This document shows positions 1 through 8,812 of a stretch of DNA of 64,000 nucleotides, piece by piece. A program made the position numbers and the translations under genes. How positions within the stretch are numbered: position 1 is the stretch's first letter; the number at the start of each line of letters is the position of its first letter. The stretch covers positions 32,121 to 96,120 of the forward strand of contig CAXRIA010000016.1 in assembly GCA_964230805.1 (NCBI GenBank), in the 5' to 3' direction. This DNA comes from Flavicella sp964230805 (GTDB lineage: Bacteria; Bacteroidota; Bacteroidia; Flavobacteriales; Flavobacteriaceae). The notes beneath the pieces were generated by a model that did no database searches, was not told where the DNA came from, and saw nothing but the letters and a program-made list of their open reading frames with translations.

Positions 1-542
1 GCAATACCAGCAATGGTATTCGTCATTTCTCGGTGTCGGCTCAAAGCAATAATCAAAGCCAGTCCCCCGGCAATGGCAATTAAGACATCTCTTACGTCGG
101 GTTGTGTTCTTGCTAATAGTTCTGGAGTAGCGTCTTGAAATAAGGGAATGCTAAAAAACAAAAAAGAAGAAAGCAAACTCAATCCAATCATGACCCCTAA
201 GTTGATCATGGATCTTCTCAAAGTATCAATATCGTTGATGGCGATAGACATCCCTACCCCTAAAATAGGACCCATCAGCGGAGATACAAGCATCGCGCCA
301 ATTACGACGGCCGTCGAACTTGTATTGAGTCCAATAGAGGCAATCAGTATGGAAAAAATTAAAATCCAGGCAGTATGACTTTTCACAGGAATGCCGTCCT
401 TTATTTTTTGAATGGTCTCTTTTTTATCCGTTCCTTCGCGGATGTCTAACAATTCCACCAAAAAAATCCGAATACTCTCCAAGAGTCCCGTCCATTCTTT
501 TTGAACACCTTTTTTTCTTTCTGATAACTTTTCTTCCTCCAT
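1..542 (-). CDS. DUF389 family membrane protein (N-terminal part, runs off window)
   Basis: The ATG is at 540-542 on the minus strand and the frame stays open to base 1, giving about 180 N-terminal residues; the rest lies outside the window. After an acidic, charged start there is a hydrophobic run with the motif TSSTAVVIGAMLVSPLMGPI, which is characteristic of the DUF389 (TIGR00341-like) inner-membrane family, followed by more transmembrane segments. The role of the family is not established. The start lies only 4 bases from the stop of the SprT-like gene upstream, so the two probably share a transcript. The family call is fairly firm; the function is unknown. Confidence 0.8.
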   Translation of the reverse strand, partial: MEEEKLSERKKGVQKEWTGLLESIRIFLVELLDIREGTDKKETIQKIKDGIPVKSHTAWILIFSILIASIGLNTSSTAVVIGAMLVSPLMGPILGVGMSIAINDIDTLRRSMINLGVMIGLSLLSSFLFFSIPLFQDATPELLARTQPDVRDVLIAIAGGLALIIALSRHREMTNTIAGI

Positions 543-546
543 AGTT

Positions 547-1137
547 TTAGTTTTCGATAGGCGTTACTTCTGCATTTTGAGAGATCAAGTATTTTTTATT
601 CGTATTGATTTCTAGGCAGAGGTAGCGTGTTCTTTTTTTTTCTAAAATACGATAGTTTTTCTTTTTAAAGGTAAAATCACTCCCTTGTACCAACTCAAAT
701 ATATACTTTTTATGCGACTCTTTTTGGTGGCATTTCATCGCCAACGCCAAATTGGGGTCGCTGTCCGTACTGGCTTTTGGATTGATGAGGTATTTGGCCA
801 AGTGCGGGAGTATGTGGGTGGGATAGATATCCGGGTTTACAAAAGGCAACATCAATTCTTTAAATGTGCGTTTCCATTCGTTGCCATGGGGTTTTACATG
901 ACCAAAGTTTTGATAGGTAATGTGGTGTGCAATTTCATGAATGAGTGTCAGTAAAAACTGAAAAGGGTTGAGGTTGTTGTTGATTGTGATTTGGTGTTTT
1001 CCAGATGTTAATTTTCTAAAATCACCGTGTTTGGTGCTGCGTTGGTTTACAATTTTTAAAATAAAATCATGTTCTTCTAGCAGTTCTCTAACTTTTGGAA
1101 TGGCATTTTTAGGAAGGTAATCGTCGATTGTTTTCAT
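547..1137 (-). CDS. SprT-like domain zinc metalloprotein
   Basis: A 196-residue protein. Residues 67-71 read HEIAH, the HExxH zinc site of SprT/Spartan-like proteins, with a further His about ten residues later (NFGHVKPHG). It is probably a cytosolic zinc protein; peptidase activity on DNA-protein crosslinks is known for some SprT relatives but is inference here. The frame extends upstream to a TTG at 1167, but the ATG at 1137 begins MKTIDDYLPKNAIPKV, which I judge to match the usual family N-terminus and which leaves a normal gap to the SDR gene. It lies 43 bases after the SDR stop and just before the DUF389 gene, on the same strand. Confidence 0.82.
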   Translation of the reverse strand: MKTIDDYLPKNAIPKVRELLEEHDFILKIVNQRSTKHGDFRKLTSGKHQITINNNLNPFQFLLTLIHEIAHHITYQNFGHVKPHGNEWKRTFKELMLPFVNPDIYPTHILPHLAKYLINPKASTDSDPNLALAMKCHQKESHKKYIFELVQGSDFTFKKKNYRILEKKRTRYLCLEINTNKKYLISQNAEVTPIEN

Positions 1138-1180
1138 CAAATCATTTAGAATTTGTACCCAGTACAACCTTGATTTTTAG

Positions 1181-1861
1181 TTAGGGAGTGCTGTTTGATA
1201 CTTGCAGTACTTTTCCGTTGTAAAATTGATTTCCCGTTGTAGCAAAATTAAAAATATAAGCCGCCATCTCTTCGGGTTGAAGGGTTGCCTGGTAACCCGG
1301 AAAAGCTTCCTCTAGCATTTCTGTTTGAACGGCACCAATGGCCAAAACGTTGAAGGAAATTTCTTGTTCTTTGTATTCTTCTGCTAACAATTCGGTTAAG
1401 GTAATGACAGCGCCTTTGGAAGAGCTGTAGGCCGCCAGTCCTGCAAATTTCATACTGCCCTGAATGCCTCCCATACTGCTCACATTTACGACATGACTTT
1501 TGGGTTTCATAAAAGGAAGTACCAAGCGTGTCAGTGCGGCCACAGCAAATACATTCACTTGGTAGATTTTAGTAAAATCTTCTGTCGTGGTTTCTGAAAA
1601 AGGCTTGTTCACCAAAGCCCCTGCATTGTTTATAAGTATATCAACCGTTTGGAATTCTTTTTTCAAGTATTCGGTAACGAGGTCAAGGTCTTTTCCTTGG
1701 GTCAAATCAACGGCTAAGGAATGAATGTTCGGGTGTTGAAGCGCTGCAATGGGTTGGTTGTTTCTGGACAAAGCCAAAACCTTGTATTGGTTGTTTGCAA
1801 AAAGTTGTGCGAGTTCAAAGCCAATACCTCTGCTCGTTCCTGTGATGATTGCCTGTTTCAT
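1181..1861 (-). CDS. Short-chain dehydrogenase/reductase (SDR)
   Basis: A 226-residue classical SDR. The cofactor-binding glycine motif TGTSRGIG is at residues 7-14, NNAG at 78-81, catalytic Ser in the SS pair near 128-129, and the YxxxK pair at Tyr145 and Lys149. It is expected to be a cytosolic NAD(P)-dependent oxidoreductase; the substrate cannot be read from the sequence. The length is slightly short for the family (about 250) because the C-terminal substrate loop is short. It is followed on the same strand by the SprT-like gene. Confidence 0.87.
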   Translation of the reverse strand: MKQAIITGTSRGIGFELAQLFANNQYKVLALSRNNQPIAALQHPNIHSLAVDLTQGKDLDLVTEYLKKEFQTVDILINNAGALVNKPFSETTTEDFTKIYQVNVFAVAALTRLVLPFMKPKSHVVNVSSMGGIQGSMKFAGLAAYSSSKGAVITLTELLAEEYKEQEISFNVLAIGAVQTEMLEEAFPGYQATLQPEEMAAYIFNFATTGNQFYNGKVLQVSNSTP

Positions 1862-2013
1862 TTTTTTTGTCTTATTTAAGCTTCACCTCGTCGTTTGCGA
1901 TTTTTCAAAAGTTCTATATTCGTGCAAACTAGGGGAAGTAACGAACCAAAAATACAACAATTCGGAAGAAGTTTTGGGATAGTTATTTTCAAAAATGCAT
2001 ACCGTCGTGCTGT

Positions 2014-3600
2014 TTAGTTTGAGATCACTTCCTCTTCCTCCTCAGCGTCAAAAATAAGATGTTGGTAGGCGCCAATATCAGGTTTTTCGGTTCGGTCTAT
2101 TTCTAAAATGTCAAGAGGCACGTTTTGGGCTTTTTCGATGGAAGCTTTCTCAATGGCTGCACTTTCTTCGCCAATACGGAAATCGTTGATAGAAACGTCT
2201 TTAAAATGAGGAACCCCATTTCTTAGGAGGTTTGTATAGCGTTCTGTGTTTTCAAAATCGTACAAGTCTTCTTCTATGGAAGACGTGTATTTGAGGAGGC
2301 AGTTTTCAAAGAGGAAAGCAAAAGTGTCGGTTTCGTTTTTAGAGAAAAGAAGCTCTCTTGTGTTGTTGCCGGTAATGATACAGTTAAAAAAATGGGCTTT
2401 GTGAAGATTGTAGGTGTTGGGTACTTCGTTTCCTTCTTCGTCATAGTCAATTTGGTTATTGGTTATTTGTAAAGTTTCATGAATTCGAACACCATCGAGC
2501 CAATAGTTGGCAAAGGTGCAATGGGTAAATTCATAGGTGCCGCCTTTTTCAATACGTACCGCAGCTTTTCGACTGTTTCCGACCACAGTATTTGTTGCCT
2601 CAATGAAACTCTCAGAAGCGAGCAATCCTATTTCAGCGCTGTTGTAGATCTCTGTGTTCTGAAGTGTCAATGCAGGATTTGACATCCCTACCGCCGCATC
2701 GCAATACAGACCGATACGGGCATTTTTGATTTGTGTGTGGTTGACCTTGTGATTTTTACTTCCCGCTTGCAGCCACAAGCCATCCCATTGTCCCGCATTT
2801 TGATCAAATCCAAATTCGAGGCGATCGCCCTCTAAGATTATTTTTTCGTTTGATGTGCCGTTCATTTCGAGCGTCGCATTTTTTTCAATGACAAGTGCGG
2901 ATTGGTCGTGAAAATGAATTTCGGTACCTGCGTCTACGATCAATGTTTTGTTTCCAGGAACAACAAGGTAACCATAAATAACATAGGGTTTTTCATTGGT
3001 AAAGTGCAATTCATTGTCTTGCAGTGTTCGTTTGGGAACAGGGACTCCGTCCAAAGACAAGGTTTGGTATTGTTCAAAAATAGCTTCTTTTTCCTCCGGG
3101 TCTTGAGCGGCGTCATACAATATTTTTATTGCAGTCGCATCTTTGCTTGGATATAAGAAATGGGCATCTTTGACCTGCGTAATCAATTTTACATCCTGCA
3201 AATGGTTTCCAGAGTCAAACAGAATGGAATCTTTGTATGTAGGATCGTTTATTTTGTCTGCATCAATTGTGGCTTCTACAAATACATAGAGACTGTCTTT
3301 TGCCCCCAAGGCAGTGTTTTGGAAATTTTTTCCGGGAACACCATCGACATTCAATCGGTAGAAAGAATTTTCTCCTCTTCCCAGGTTGATATTTGGTATG
3401 TGAATGTCTTTGCTGCTCTTATTGTAAACTTTAAAAGCATAGGTGCTGCTGCTGATATTTGTAAAAACCGTATCTAAAAAAACCGTATCGGTTGAAAAAG
3501 TTAAGTGGCCAAAACTAGGAATGGTTGCAAAGTCTTTCCGACATGAAAAACTAAAAAAAAGAACGCTTGTGAGCGTGAAATAAAGAAAGTATTTTTTCAT
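2014..3600 (-). CDS. Large lipoprotein with beta-helix-like repeats, function unknown
   Basis: A 528-residue protein starting at the ATG at 3600 (a TTG codon sits just before it). The first about 20 residues form a lipoprotein signal with lipobox FFSFSC, so it is predicted to be a lipid-anchored envelope protein. The N-terminal third looks like a beta-sandwich. From about residue 230 there are irregular repeats rich in Asn, His, Glu and short beta strands (for example around NKTLIVDAGTEIHFHDQSAL), suggesting a right-handed parallel beta-helix. No catalytic motif was found. The acidic C-terminus ends in a Glu-rich stretch. Similar proteins are common as hypotheticals in Flavobacteriaceae. It lies upstream of the SDR gene and downstream of the cyclotransferase lipoprotein, with short spacing. 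Confidence 0.75.
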   Translation of the reverse strand: MKKYFLYFTLTSVLFFSFSCRKDFATIPSFGHLTFSTDTVFLDTVFTNISSSTYAFKVYNKSSKDIHIPNINLGRGENSFYRLNVDGVPGKNFQNTALGAKDSLYVFVEATIDADKINDPTYKDSILFDSGNHLQDVKLITQVKDAHFLYPSKDATAIKILYDAAQDPEEKEAIFEQYQTLSLDGVPVPKRTLQDNELHFTNEKPYVIYGYLVVPGNKTLIVDAGTEIHFHDQSALVIEKNATLEMNGTSNEKIILEGDRLEFGFDQNAGQWDGLWLQAGSKNHKVNHTQIKNARIGLYCDAAVGMSNPALTLQNTEIYNSAEIGLLASESFIEATNTVVGNSRKAAVRIEKGGTYEFTHCTFANYWLDGVRIHETLQITNNQIDYDEEGNEVPNTYNLHKAHFFNCIITGNNTRELLFSKNETDTFAFLFENCLLKYTSSIEEDLYDFENTERYTNLLRNGVPHFKDVSINDFRIGEESAAIEKASIEKAQNVPLDILEIDRTEKPDIGAYQHLIFDAEEEEEVISN

Positions 3601-3625
3601 CAAAGAAAGCTTTTGTCGTAAGATA

Positions 3626-4657
3626 CTATTTTTTAGAAATTAACTTTATTTCAAATGTTTTGTTCCAATTTTTACCGGTAACAAACAAACGGTCGTTTTG
3701 GGAATCGTATGCAATACCGTTTAAAACGGCATCGTTGTTTTGTTCATTGACATCTATCAATGTTCTCAATTTGTTCAGATTGACAGCGCCTTCGATGGTC
3801 CCATTTTTTGGATCGATGATAATTAGGGTGTTTTTTTGCCAAATATTGGCATAAATCTGACCCTGAACATATTCTATTTCATTCAGTCTTTCCGCTTTTC
3901 TTTTGTCGGTATAGGCTTCTATGAAATGTGTTTCTTGCAAACTTTCAGGATCTAAAAACCAAATTCTTTCTGTGCCATCTGATTTGATCAATTCTTTTTC
4001 GTTGTGCGTTAAGCCCCAACCCTCTTTGCTCTTTCCATAAGAAAACGATTTTAAGGGTTCAAAAGTATCTAGGTCATAAACAAAACCTTTTTTTGCATGC
4101 CAAGTGAGCTGGTAAATTTTATCATTGAAAAGCGTAATTCCTTCGCCAAAGTATTGGGGGTCAAGGTTTTTCTGTTGAAGAACTTTGCCAGTTTTTAACT
4201 CGGTTTTTCGAATAAAAGATTTTCCATTTTGACCTGTGCTTTCATAAATAAAGCCTTGGTAGTATTCAAATCCTTGGGTAAAGGCATCGGGGTTGTGGGG
4301 ATAGGTATTGACAATTTTAAAATCGTAAATCACAGGCTTGTGATCGGCTAGGAAGTAAATCACATTGTTCAATGTTTTGGTTTGCTCCTCAAAAAACAGG
4401 GTGGCTGTCAGCAGTTGTTTTCCCAATTTTTGATGTTGAATATTGATTTCCGAATTGTTGTTTTCAGCGATTTTTACGCCATTTAAAAAGAAATGAACCG
4501 AGTCTATCGTTGTTCCCTTCGTTTCGAGTATGGTCAATTTCAGTTTTTTATCGATGTTTATTTTTTTGGGTGTCGAAAATTTGAAAGTGATATCTTCCTT
4601 ACATCCAATCAATAAAAGTCCTGAAACAAGGGTGAAAAAAAATATTCGTACGAGCAT
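3626..4657 (-). CDS. Glutaminyl-peptide cyclotransferase, lipoprotein
   Basis: A 343-residue protein. The N-terminus is a lipoprotein signal ending at LLLIGC, then an about 90-residue beta-rich segment, then a domain starting near residue 110 with the HNPDAFTQGFEYYQGFIYES block typical of the plant/bacterial-type glutaminyl cyclase family (PF05096, beta-propeller). This family converts N-terminal Gln of proteins into pyroglutamate. A periplasmic or surface lipid-anchored location is inferred. In Bacteroidota, exported proteins often carry N-terminal Gln after signal cleavage, so such an enzyme makes sense in the envelope. The stop is 26 bases before the large lipoprotein start, suggesting co-transcription. 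Confidence 0.82.
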   Translation of the reverse strand: MLVRIFFFTLVSGLLLIGCKEDITFKFSTPKKINIDKKLKLTILETKGTTIDSVHFFLNGVKIAENNNSEINIQHQKLGKQLLTATLFFEEQTKTLNNVIYFLADHKPVIYDFKIVNTYPHNPDAFTQGFEYYQGFIYESTGQNGKSFIRKTELKTGKVLQQKNLDPQYFGEGITLFNDKIYQLTWHAKKGFVYDLDTFEPLKSFSYGKSKEGWGLTHNEKELIKSDGTERIWFLDPESLQETHFIEAYTDKRKAERLNEIEYVQGQIYANIWQKNTLIIIDPKNGTIEGAVNLNKLRTLIDVNEQNNDAVLNGIAYDSQNDRLFVTGKNWNKTFEIKLISKK

Positions 4658-4710
4658 TTGTTAAATTTTGGTATTTGAAACTATTTCAAGCAAATAAAAC
4701 AATTTATTTG

Positions 4711-4740
4711 TTTGAAATCTAAAAAATATAGTTAAATTTG
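4711..4740 (+). promoter_or_regulatory. Bacteroidota-type promoter for rpmE2
   Basis: TTTG at 4711-4714, an 18-base spacer and TAAATTTG at 4733-4740 match the TTTG/TAnnTTTG consensus of the Bacteroidota main sigma factor. The expected leader is about 40 bases before the L31 ATG at 4785. Confidence 0.7.
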
Positions 4741-4784
4741 CAGTCTCAAAAAACAAGAATAAAAAGATTTTAAATAGAGTTACG

Positions 4785-5036
4785 ATGAAAAAAGGGATAC
4801 ATCCAGAAAATTATAGAATGGTTGCTTTTAAAGACATGTCTAACAATGATGTGTTTTTAACACGATCTACGGCACCTACAAAAGAAACTTTGGAAGTTGA
4901 TGGAGTGGAATACCCATTGATCAAATTGGAAATTTCTAGAACTTCTCACCCGTTTTACACAGGAAAATCAAAGTTGGTAGATACAGCAGGACGTATCGAC
5001 AAGTTCAAAACAAAATACGCGAAGTTCAAAAAGTAA
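4785..5036 (+). CDS. rpmE2: Type B 50S ribosomal protein L31
   Basis: An 83-residue protein beginning MKKGIHPENYR, with the SRTSHPFYTGK block near residues 54-64 that is diagnostic of L31. It lacks the CxxC zinc ligands, so it is the zinc-independent type B form. It is a component of the large ribosomal subunit near the central protuberance. The length matches the family. It is a single-gene transcript with its own promoter (4711-4740) and terminator (5059-5091), between two minus-strand clusters. Confidence 0.95.
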   Translation: MKKGIHPENYRMVAFKDMSNNDVFLTRSTAPTKETLEVDGVEYPLIKLEISRTSHPFYTGKSKLVDTAGRIDKFKTKYAKFKK

Positions 5037-5058
5037 TTTTTGTACTCCAAAATACGAA

Positions 5059-5091
5059 AGCCCAATCTCAAAAAAGATTGGGCTTTTTTTG
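5059..5091 (+). terminator. Rho-independent terminator of rpmE2
   Basis: A 10-bp stem, AGCCCAATCT (5059-5068) pairing with AGATTGGGCT (5075-5084), with a 6-base A-rich loop and a following T run to 5090. It lies 23 bases after the L31 stop. Confidence 0.9.
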
Positions 5092-5134
5092 TGCTTATTT
5101 TCGAGTATTTTAGATGGGGAGATGGCTGATTTTT

Positions 5135-6412
5135 TTACAATTCATAAGATCGATTTGCGTCAAGTTTGATAAAAATAAAGAGCAATACCGTAAAACCCCA
5201 AAGACCAGAACCTCCGTAGCTAAAAAAAGGCAAAGGGATGCCAATGGTAGGAAACAAACCGATGACCATGCCGATATTGATAAGATAGTGAAAGAAAAAA
5301 ACAGCAGCGATGCCATAGCCATATACCCTGCTAAACGTAGTTTTTTGTCGCTCTGCTAATTTGACAATCCGAAGAACAAAAACAGTAAAAGTCAAGATCA
5401 AAAGAGTTGAGCCTAAAAAACCCCATTCTTCACCAACGGTACTGAAAATGTAATCGGTGTGTTGTTCGGGAACAAAATCTCCCTGTGTTCGATCTCCTTG
5501 AAGATATCCTTTTCCTGAAAATCCACCGGATTGAATGGTAAGTACTGACTGATTGGTATTGTAACCAACACCACGAATATCTGTGTTTTTTCCAAGTAAT
5601 ATATTGAAGCGATCGCGATGTCTCTGCTCAAAAATATGGTTGTAAACATAGTCAACACTAAAAATAAAGGAGCTGATAGCCATGAAAAGAGCCGCTATTT
5701 TTGTCCAATGAAATTTTAGCGGTATTTTTCGATAGAAAGCGATGTATAACACAAATAAAAAAAGTAGTGACCAGGCAAAGTACATAATTGTATGCAAACC
5801 GAAAGCCAATGTGAATACGAACAAAATAATGGCAGCAAGCCCAATCGCGATATAATAGATAGGTAGGTTTTCTCGGTAGAGTACAAAAAAGAACGCCACA
5901 TATATCAAGCCGGATCCTGGATCGGGTTGTAGTGTGATCAGAATAGCGGGTAAAAAAACGATAACGAAGGCTTTTATTTGATTTTTTACCAATTTTAAAT
6001 CGTATTGTTTGTCGCTTAAAAGTCTTGCCAAGGCCAATGCAGTAGCTGCTTTTGCAAATTCAGAAGGTTGTAAGCTAAAAGAGCCAAAGCCATACCATGA
6101 GGTGGCACCATTAATGGTTTTTCCGAAAATAAACAGGCCAATCAAAGACAATAAGGAGGCCACATAGATCAAGGAGGCAAATTTTTCATATGTTTTTGCT
6201 TCAATGAATAGTATACCAATAATCAGTACCAATCCCAAACCAATCCAAAGCAGTTGTTTGCCGTGGTTGGTACTAAAATCTAAAATTTGAGTCTGTTGTT
6301 CAGAAAAGCTAGCCGCATAAATATTCATCCACCCAAACAAAACCAACAACAGGTACAATAAAATTAAGGGAAGGTCAATGCCAGAAAAGATGTTATTATT
6401 TTGTATTCTCAC
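5135..6412 (-). CDS. rodA: Rod shape-determining protein RodA (peptidoglycan glycosyltransferase)
   Basis: A SEDS-family polytopic membrane protein. About ten hydrophobic segments run from residue 11 onward, with family motifs SWYGFGSFSLQPSEFAK and, near the C-terminus, GIPLPFFSYGGSG. RodA polymerises glycan strands from lipid II during cell elongation with its partner PBP2, encoded immediately upstream. I place the start at the GTG at 6412, giving MRIQNNNIFSG and 425 residues, overlapping the mrdA stop by 17 bases. The frame also opens further upstream to an ATG at 6523, but that would add 37 polar residues read inside mrdA. It is the last gene of the mreBCD-mrdA-rodA cluster. Confidence 0.93.
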   Translation of the reverse strand: MRIQNNNIFSGIDLPLILLYLLLVLFGWMNIYAASFSEQQTQILDFSTNHGKQLLWIGLGLVLIIGILFIEAKTYEKFASLIYVASLLSLIGLFIFGKTINGATSWYGFGSFSLQPSEFAKAATALALARLLSDKQYDLKLVKNQIKAFVIVFLPAILITLQPDPGSGLIYVAFFFVLYRENLPIYYIAIGLAAIILFVFTLAFGLHTIMYFAWSLLFLFVLYIAFYRKIPLKFHWTKIAALFMAISSFIFSVDYVYNHIFEQRHRDRFNILLGKNTDIRGVGYNTNQSVLTIQSGGFSGKGYLQGDRTQGDFVPEQHTDYIFSTVGEEWGFLGSTLLILTFTVFVLRIVKLAERQKTTFSRVYGYGIAAVFFFHYLINIGMVIGLFPTIGIPLPFFSYGGSGLWGFTVLLFIFIKLDANRSYEL

Positions 6413-8282
6413 GTTTTGATTGTCGTATTTTTTCTTGTTCGTTATATACGCTTTCCAAACTGGTTGTAAACATCTTGTTCTCCCACCATTTGTTGGTTGT
6501 GTTTCGCGTGATGTATTTTTCAATCATCAAACTGGCAATGGGCGCAGCAATGGTAGAACCAAAGCCTCCATTTTCAATGTAAACTGCGATGGCGATTTTT
6601 GGATCTTTTTTAGGGGCAAAAGCTACAAAAATGGAATGATCTTCAAATTGGTACTTGGTGCCTTTCACTCTGATAAAATTCTCAGCCGTTCCTGTTTTGC
6701 CACAAATGTCAATATTTTTGAGTCGGACGTGTTTCGCTGTTCCCGTTCGAAATACATCATGCATTCCTTCAATAACTGGAGCAAAATACTTTTTGTCAAT
6801 ACGGGTCTGATGGGCTTTTGTATAGGTAGTGTCTGCGATAGGATTTCCATCAAAGGATTTCAAAAAGTGCGGGGTGAAATAAAAACCTCTGTTGGCAATT
6901 GCCGCAGTCATGTTGGCCAATTGGATAGGCGTTGTTAGTATTTGTCCTTGACCAATAGCGTTCGAAATTGTATAGGTAGCTCTCCATCGTTTACTCGGAT
7001 ACCAGCGATTGTAAAATTCAGCATCAGGAATGAGGCCTTTGCTACCCAAGGGCAAGTCGTACCCTAAATAATTTCCCAAACCAAAGCTGGTCAAATATTG
7101 ATTCCAAGCATTCATTCCCTCCGAGGCGGTAGGGTATTTTTCGATCACACGTTTGTATACATTTGCAAAGTAACTATTGCAGGACTTCGCGATTCCTTTT
7201 CTTAGATTGATGGGTGCATTGTAAATATCGCAATGGCATCCCATGAACTCTTTTTCACGAGCTCCGTATCGATAGCCGTGATAGCAATAAAAAGAGGTTC
7301 GTGGGTTGATTATTTTTTCTTGCAATCCGACAAGCCCTTGAATTATTTTGAGCGGAGATCCTGGAGCGTATTGCGCGAGTAAACTCCGATCGTACATTGG
7401 TCTATTGATGGTATCTCCAAAAAATTGAACAGAATGTTTGGAGCGAAGTCTGCCAACCATGTGATTTGGGTCGTAGCTTGGCATGGTAACAAGTGATAGC
7501 ACTTCTCCGCTACTCGGTTCAATAGCGACGATGCCACCACGTTTTCCTTGCATCAAGGCTTGTCCGTATTGTTGCAGTTCAATGTCAATTGTCAATTGAA
7601 GATCCTTTCCCAAAATAGGCAAGGTGTCGTACACACCATTTTTAAAGGAGCCTATAATCTTGTTAAAACGATCTCTTTGCATGTATTTTACTCCTTTGGT
7701 ACCTCTCAATAATGTTTCATATTGTTTTTCGATACCTGTGGTGCCAATCAGTTCGCCAGGATGATAGTATGGGTTTTTTTTAGCGGTTTCGTCATTGACT
7801 TCATTTACGTAGCCCAAGACATTGGCTGCTGCTGGAATAGGGTAGTAGCGTTGTGGTTTTTTTTCAATGTAAAAACCTTCGTATCGATACATTTTTTCTT
7901 GAAGATAAGCAAAGTCTTCTTTGGAGAGATGGGGTAAAAAAACAGAAGGCAGGCGAGGAGACCATTTTTTTGCTTTTCTGTACCTTTTTATAAAGGATGT
8001 TTTGTCGATTTTCAATAGTTTGCAAAACTCAAGAGTGTCAAGAGGTTTTACTTCTCTGGGAATAATCATCAAATTGTAAGACAGCCTATTGGAAACTAAC
8101 AGCGTACCATTTCGATCATAGATATATCCTCGTTCTGGATACGTGTATATTTTTTTTACCGTAGAGCTTTTCAATAAATTGTCCTCATTGTCATTGCTAC
8201 TAATTTGCAAATGAAACAATTTTCCAATATACATGACGGCAGTCAAAAGGATAAAGAAAGTTAATAAATACCCTCGTTTCAC
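6396..8282 (-). CDS. mrdA: Penicillin-binding protein 2 (peptidoglycan transpeptidase)
   Basis: A 628-residue class B PBP. An N-terminal membrane anchor (residues 5-22) is followed by a dimerisation/pedestal domain with RGYIYDRNGTLL (51-62). The transpeptidase domain carries the SxxK motif at Ser309-Lys312 (GSPLK), SCN at 367-369 and KTG at 529-531. A Cys/His-rich loop at about 333-351 (CYHGY to MGCHC) could match the zinc site known in some PBP2 proteins; this is tentative. It crosslinks peptidoglycan in elongation with RodA. The start is GTG at 8282. It overlaps rodA and lies 17 bases after mreD. Confidence 0.95.
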   Translation of the reverse strand: MKRGYLLTFFILLTAVMYIGKLFHLQISSNDNEDNLLKSSTVKKIYTYPERGYIYDRNGTLLVSNRLSYNLMIIPREVKPLDTLEFCKLLKIDKTSFIKRYRKAKKWSPRLPSVFLPHLSKEDFAYLQEKMYRYEGFYIEKKPQRYYPIPAAANVLGYVNEVNDETAKKNPYYHPGELIGTTGIEKQYETLLRGTKGVKYMQRDRFNKIIGSFKNGVYDTLPILGKDLQLTIDIELQQYGQALMQGKRGGIVAIEPSSGEVLSLVTMPSYDPNHMVGRLRSKHSVQFFGDTINRPMYDRSLLAQYAPGSPLKIIQGLVGLQEKIINPRTSFYCYHGYRYGAREKEFMGCHCDIYNAPINLRKGIAKSCNSYFANVYKRVIEKYPTASEGMNAWNQYLTSFGLGNYLGYDLPLGSKGLIPDAEFYNRWYPSKRWRATYTISNAIGQGQILTTPIQLANMTAAIANRGFYFTPHFLKSFDGNPIADTTYTKAHQTRIDKKYFAPVIEGMHDVFRTGTAKHVRLKNIDICGKTGTAENFIRVKGTKYQFEDHSIFVAFAPKKDPKIAIAVYIENGGFGSTIAAPIASLMIEKYITRNTTNKWWENKMFTTSLESVYNEQEKIRQSKRENTK

Positions 8283-8299
8283 AATTGAAAAATTAAAAT

Positions 8300-8812
8300 T
8301 TAATAGATTTTTTTTCGATCAAATAGAACGAGGACTAAGATACTTAAAATGATTGTAAAAATACTGGCAGTAAATACTTTGTACAGAATTACATTGAAAT
8401 TTTTGAAGCTGAAATAATCCAAAAAGTAGAAGAGGCTGTGGTGAATAAAAGTCAGCACAGAAATGAAAAGAATTACCTTCAAAAGAGATTCCGACATTAA
8501 GTGGAAAAGTTGGAAATCCAAGTCGTATTTATTTAAAATTAATTTCAGTAATGGAAGTCTTAAATAGGCGATACAAACGGTCGAAGCAGCGTTGATTCCT
8601 CCTGAATTTGAGAAAATGTCTATGCACAACCCTAATAGAAATGAAAGGAGAATAAAATTACTTCGCTCTTTTTTGAGTGGGTATAGAAATACAAACAGTA
8701 GGTATAAGTTTGGATTGAGGTAACCTAAAAAATGAATGTTATTCAGTACCAGGGTTTGCAAGAGTACAAGAAAAACAAAACGGATAAAAAGGAGTAGTGT
8801 TTCTCTAGTCAT
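8300..8812 (-). CDS. mreD: Rod shape-determining protein MreD
   Basis: A 170-residue, very hydrophobic protein with five to six predicted transmembrane segments and the NPNLYLLFVFLYPL block near residues 33-46. MreD is the integral membrane partner of MreC in the elongasome. The call rests on hydropathy, length and position: its start overlaps the mreC stop by 8 bases, and mrdA follows. Confidence 0.9.
   Translation of the reverse strand: MTRETLLLFIRFVFLVLLQTLVLNNIHFLGYLNPNLYLLFVFLYPLKKERSNFILLSFLLGLCIDIFSNSGGINAASTVCIAYLRLPLLKLILNKYDLDFQLFHLMSESLLKVILFISVLTFIHHSLFYFLDYFSFKNFNVILYKVFTASIFTIILSILVLVLFDRKKIY

Noticed and set aside
6413..6523. Longer RodA N-terminus starting at an ATG at 6523
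   Set aside because: The extra 37 residues are polar and encoded inside the mrdA 3' end in another frame. The GTG at 6412 gives the usual short N-terminus before the first membrane helix.
7285..7345. Unusual SPLK serine motif in PBP2 as a resistance mutation
   Set aside because: GSPxK is, to my knowledge, a normal form of the SxxK motif in Bacteroidota PBP2, and the other motifs are intact.
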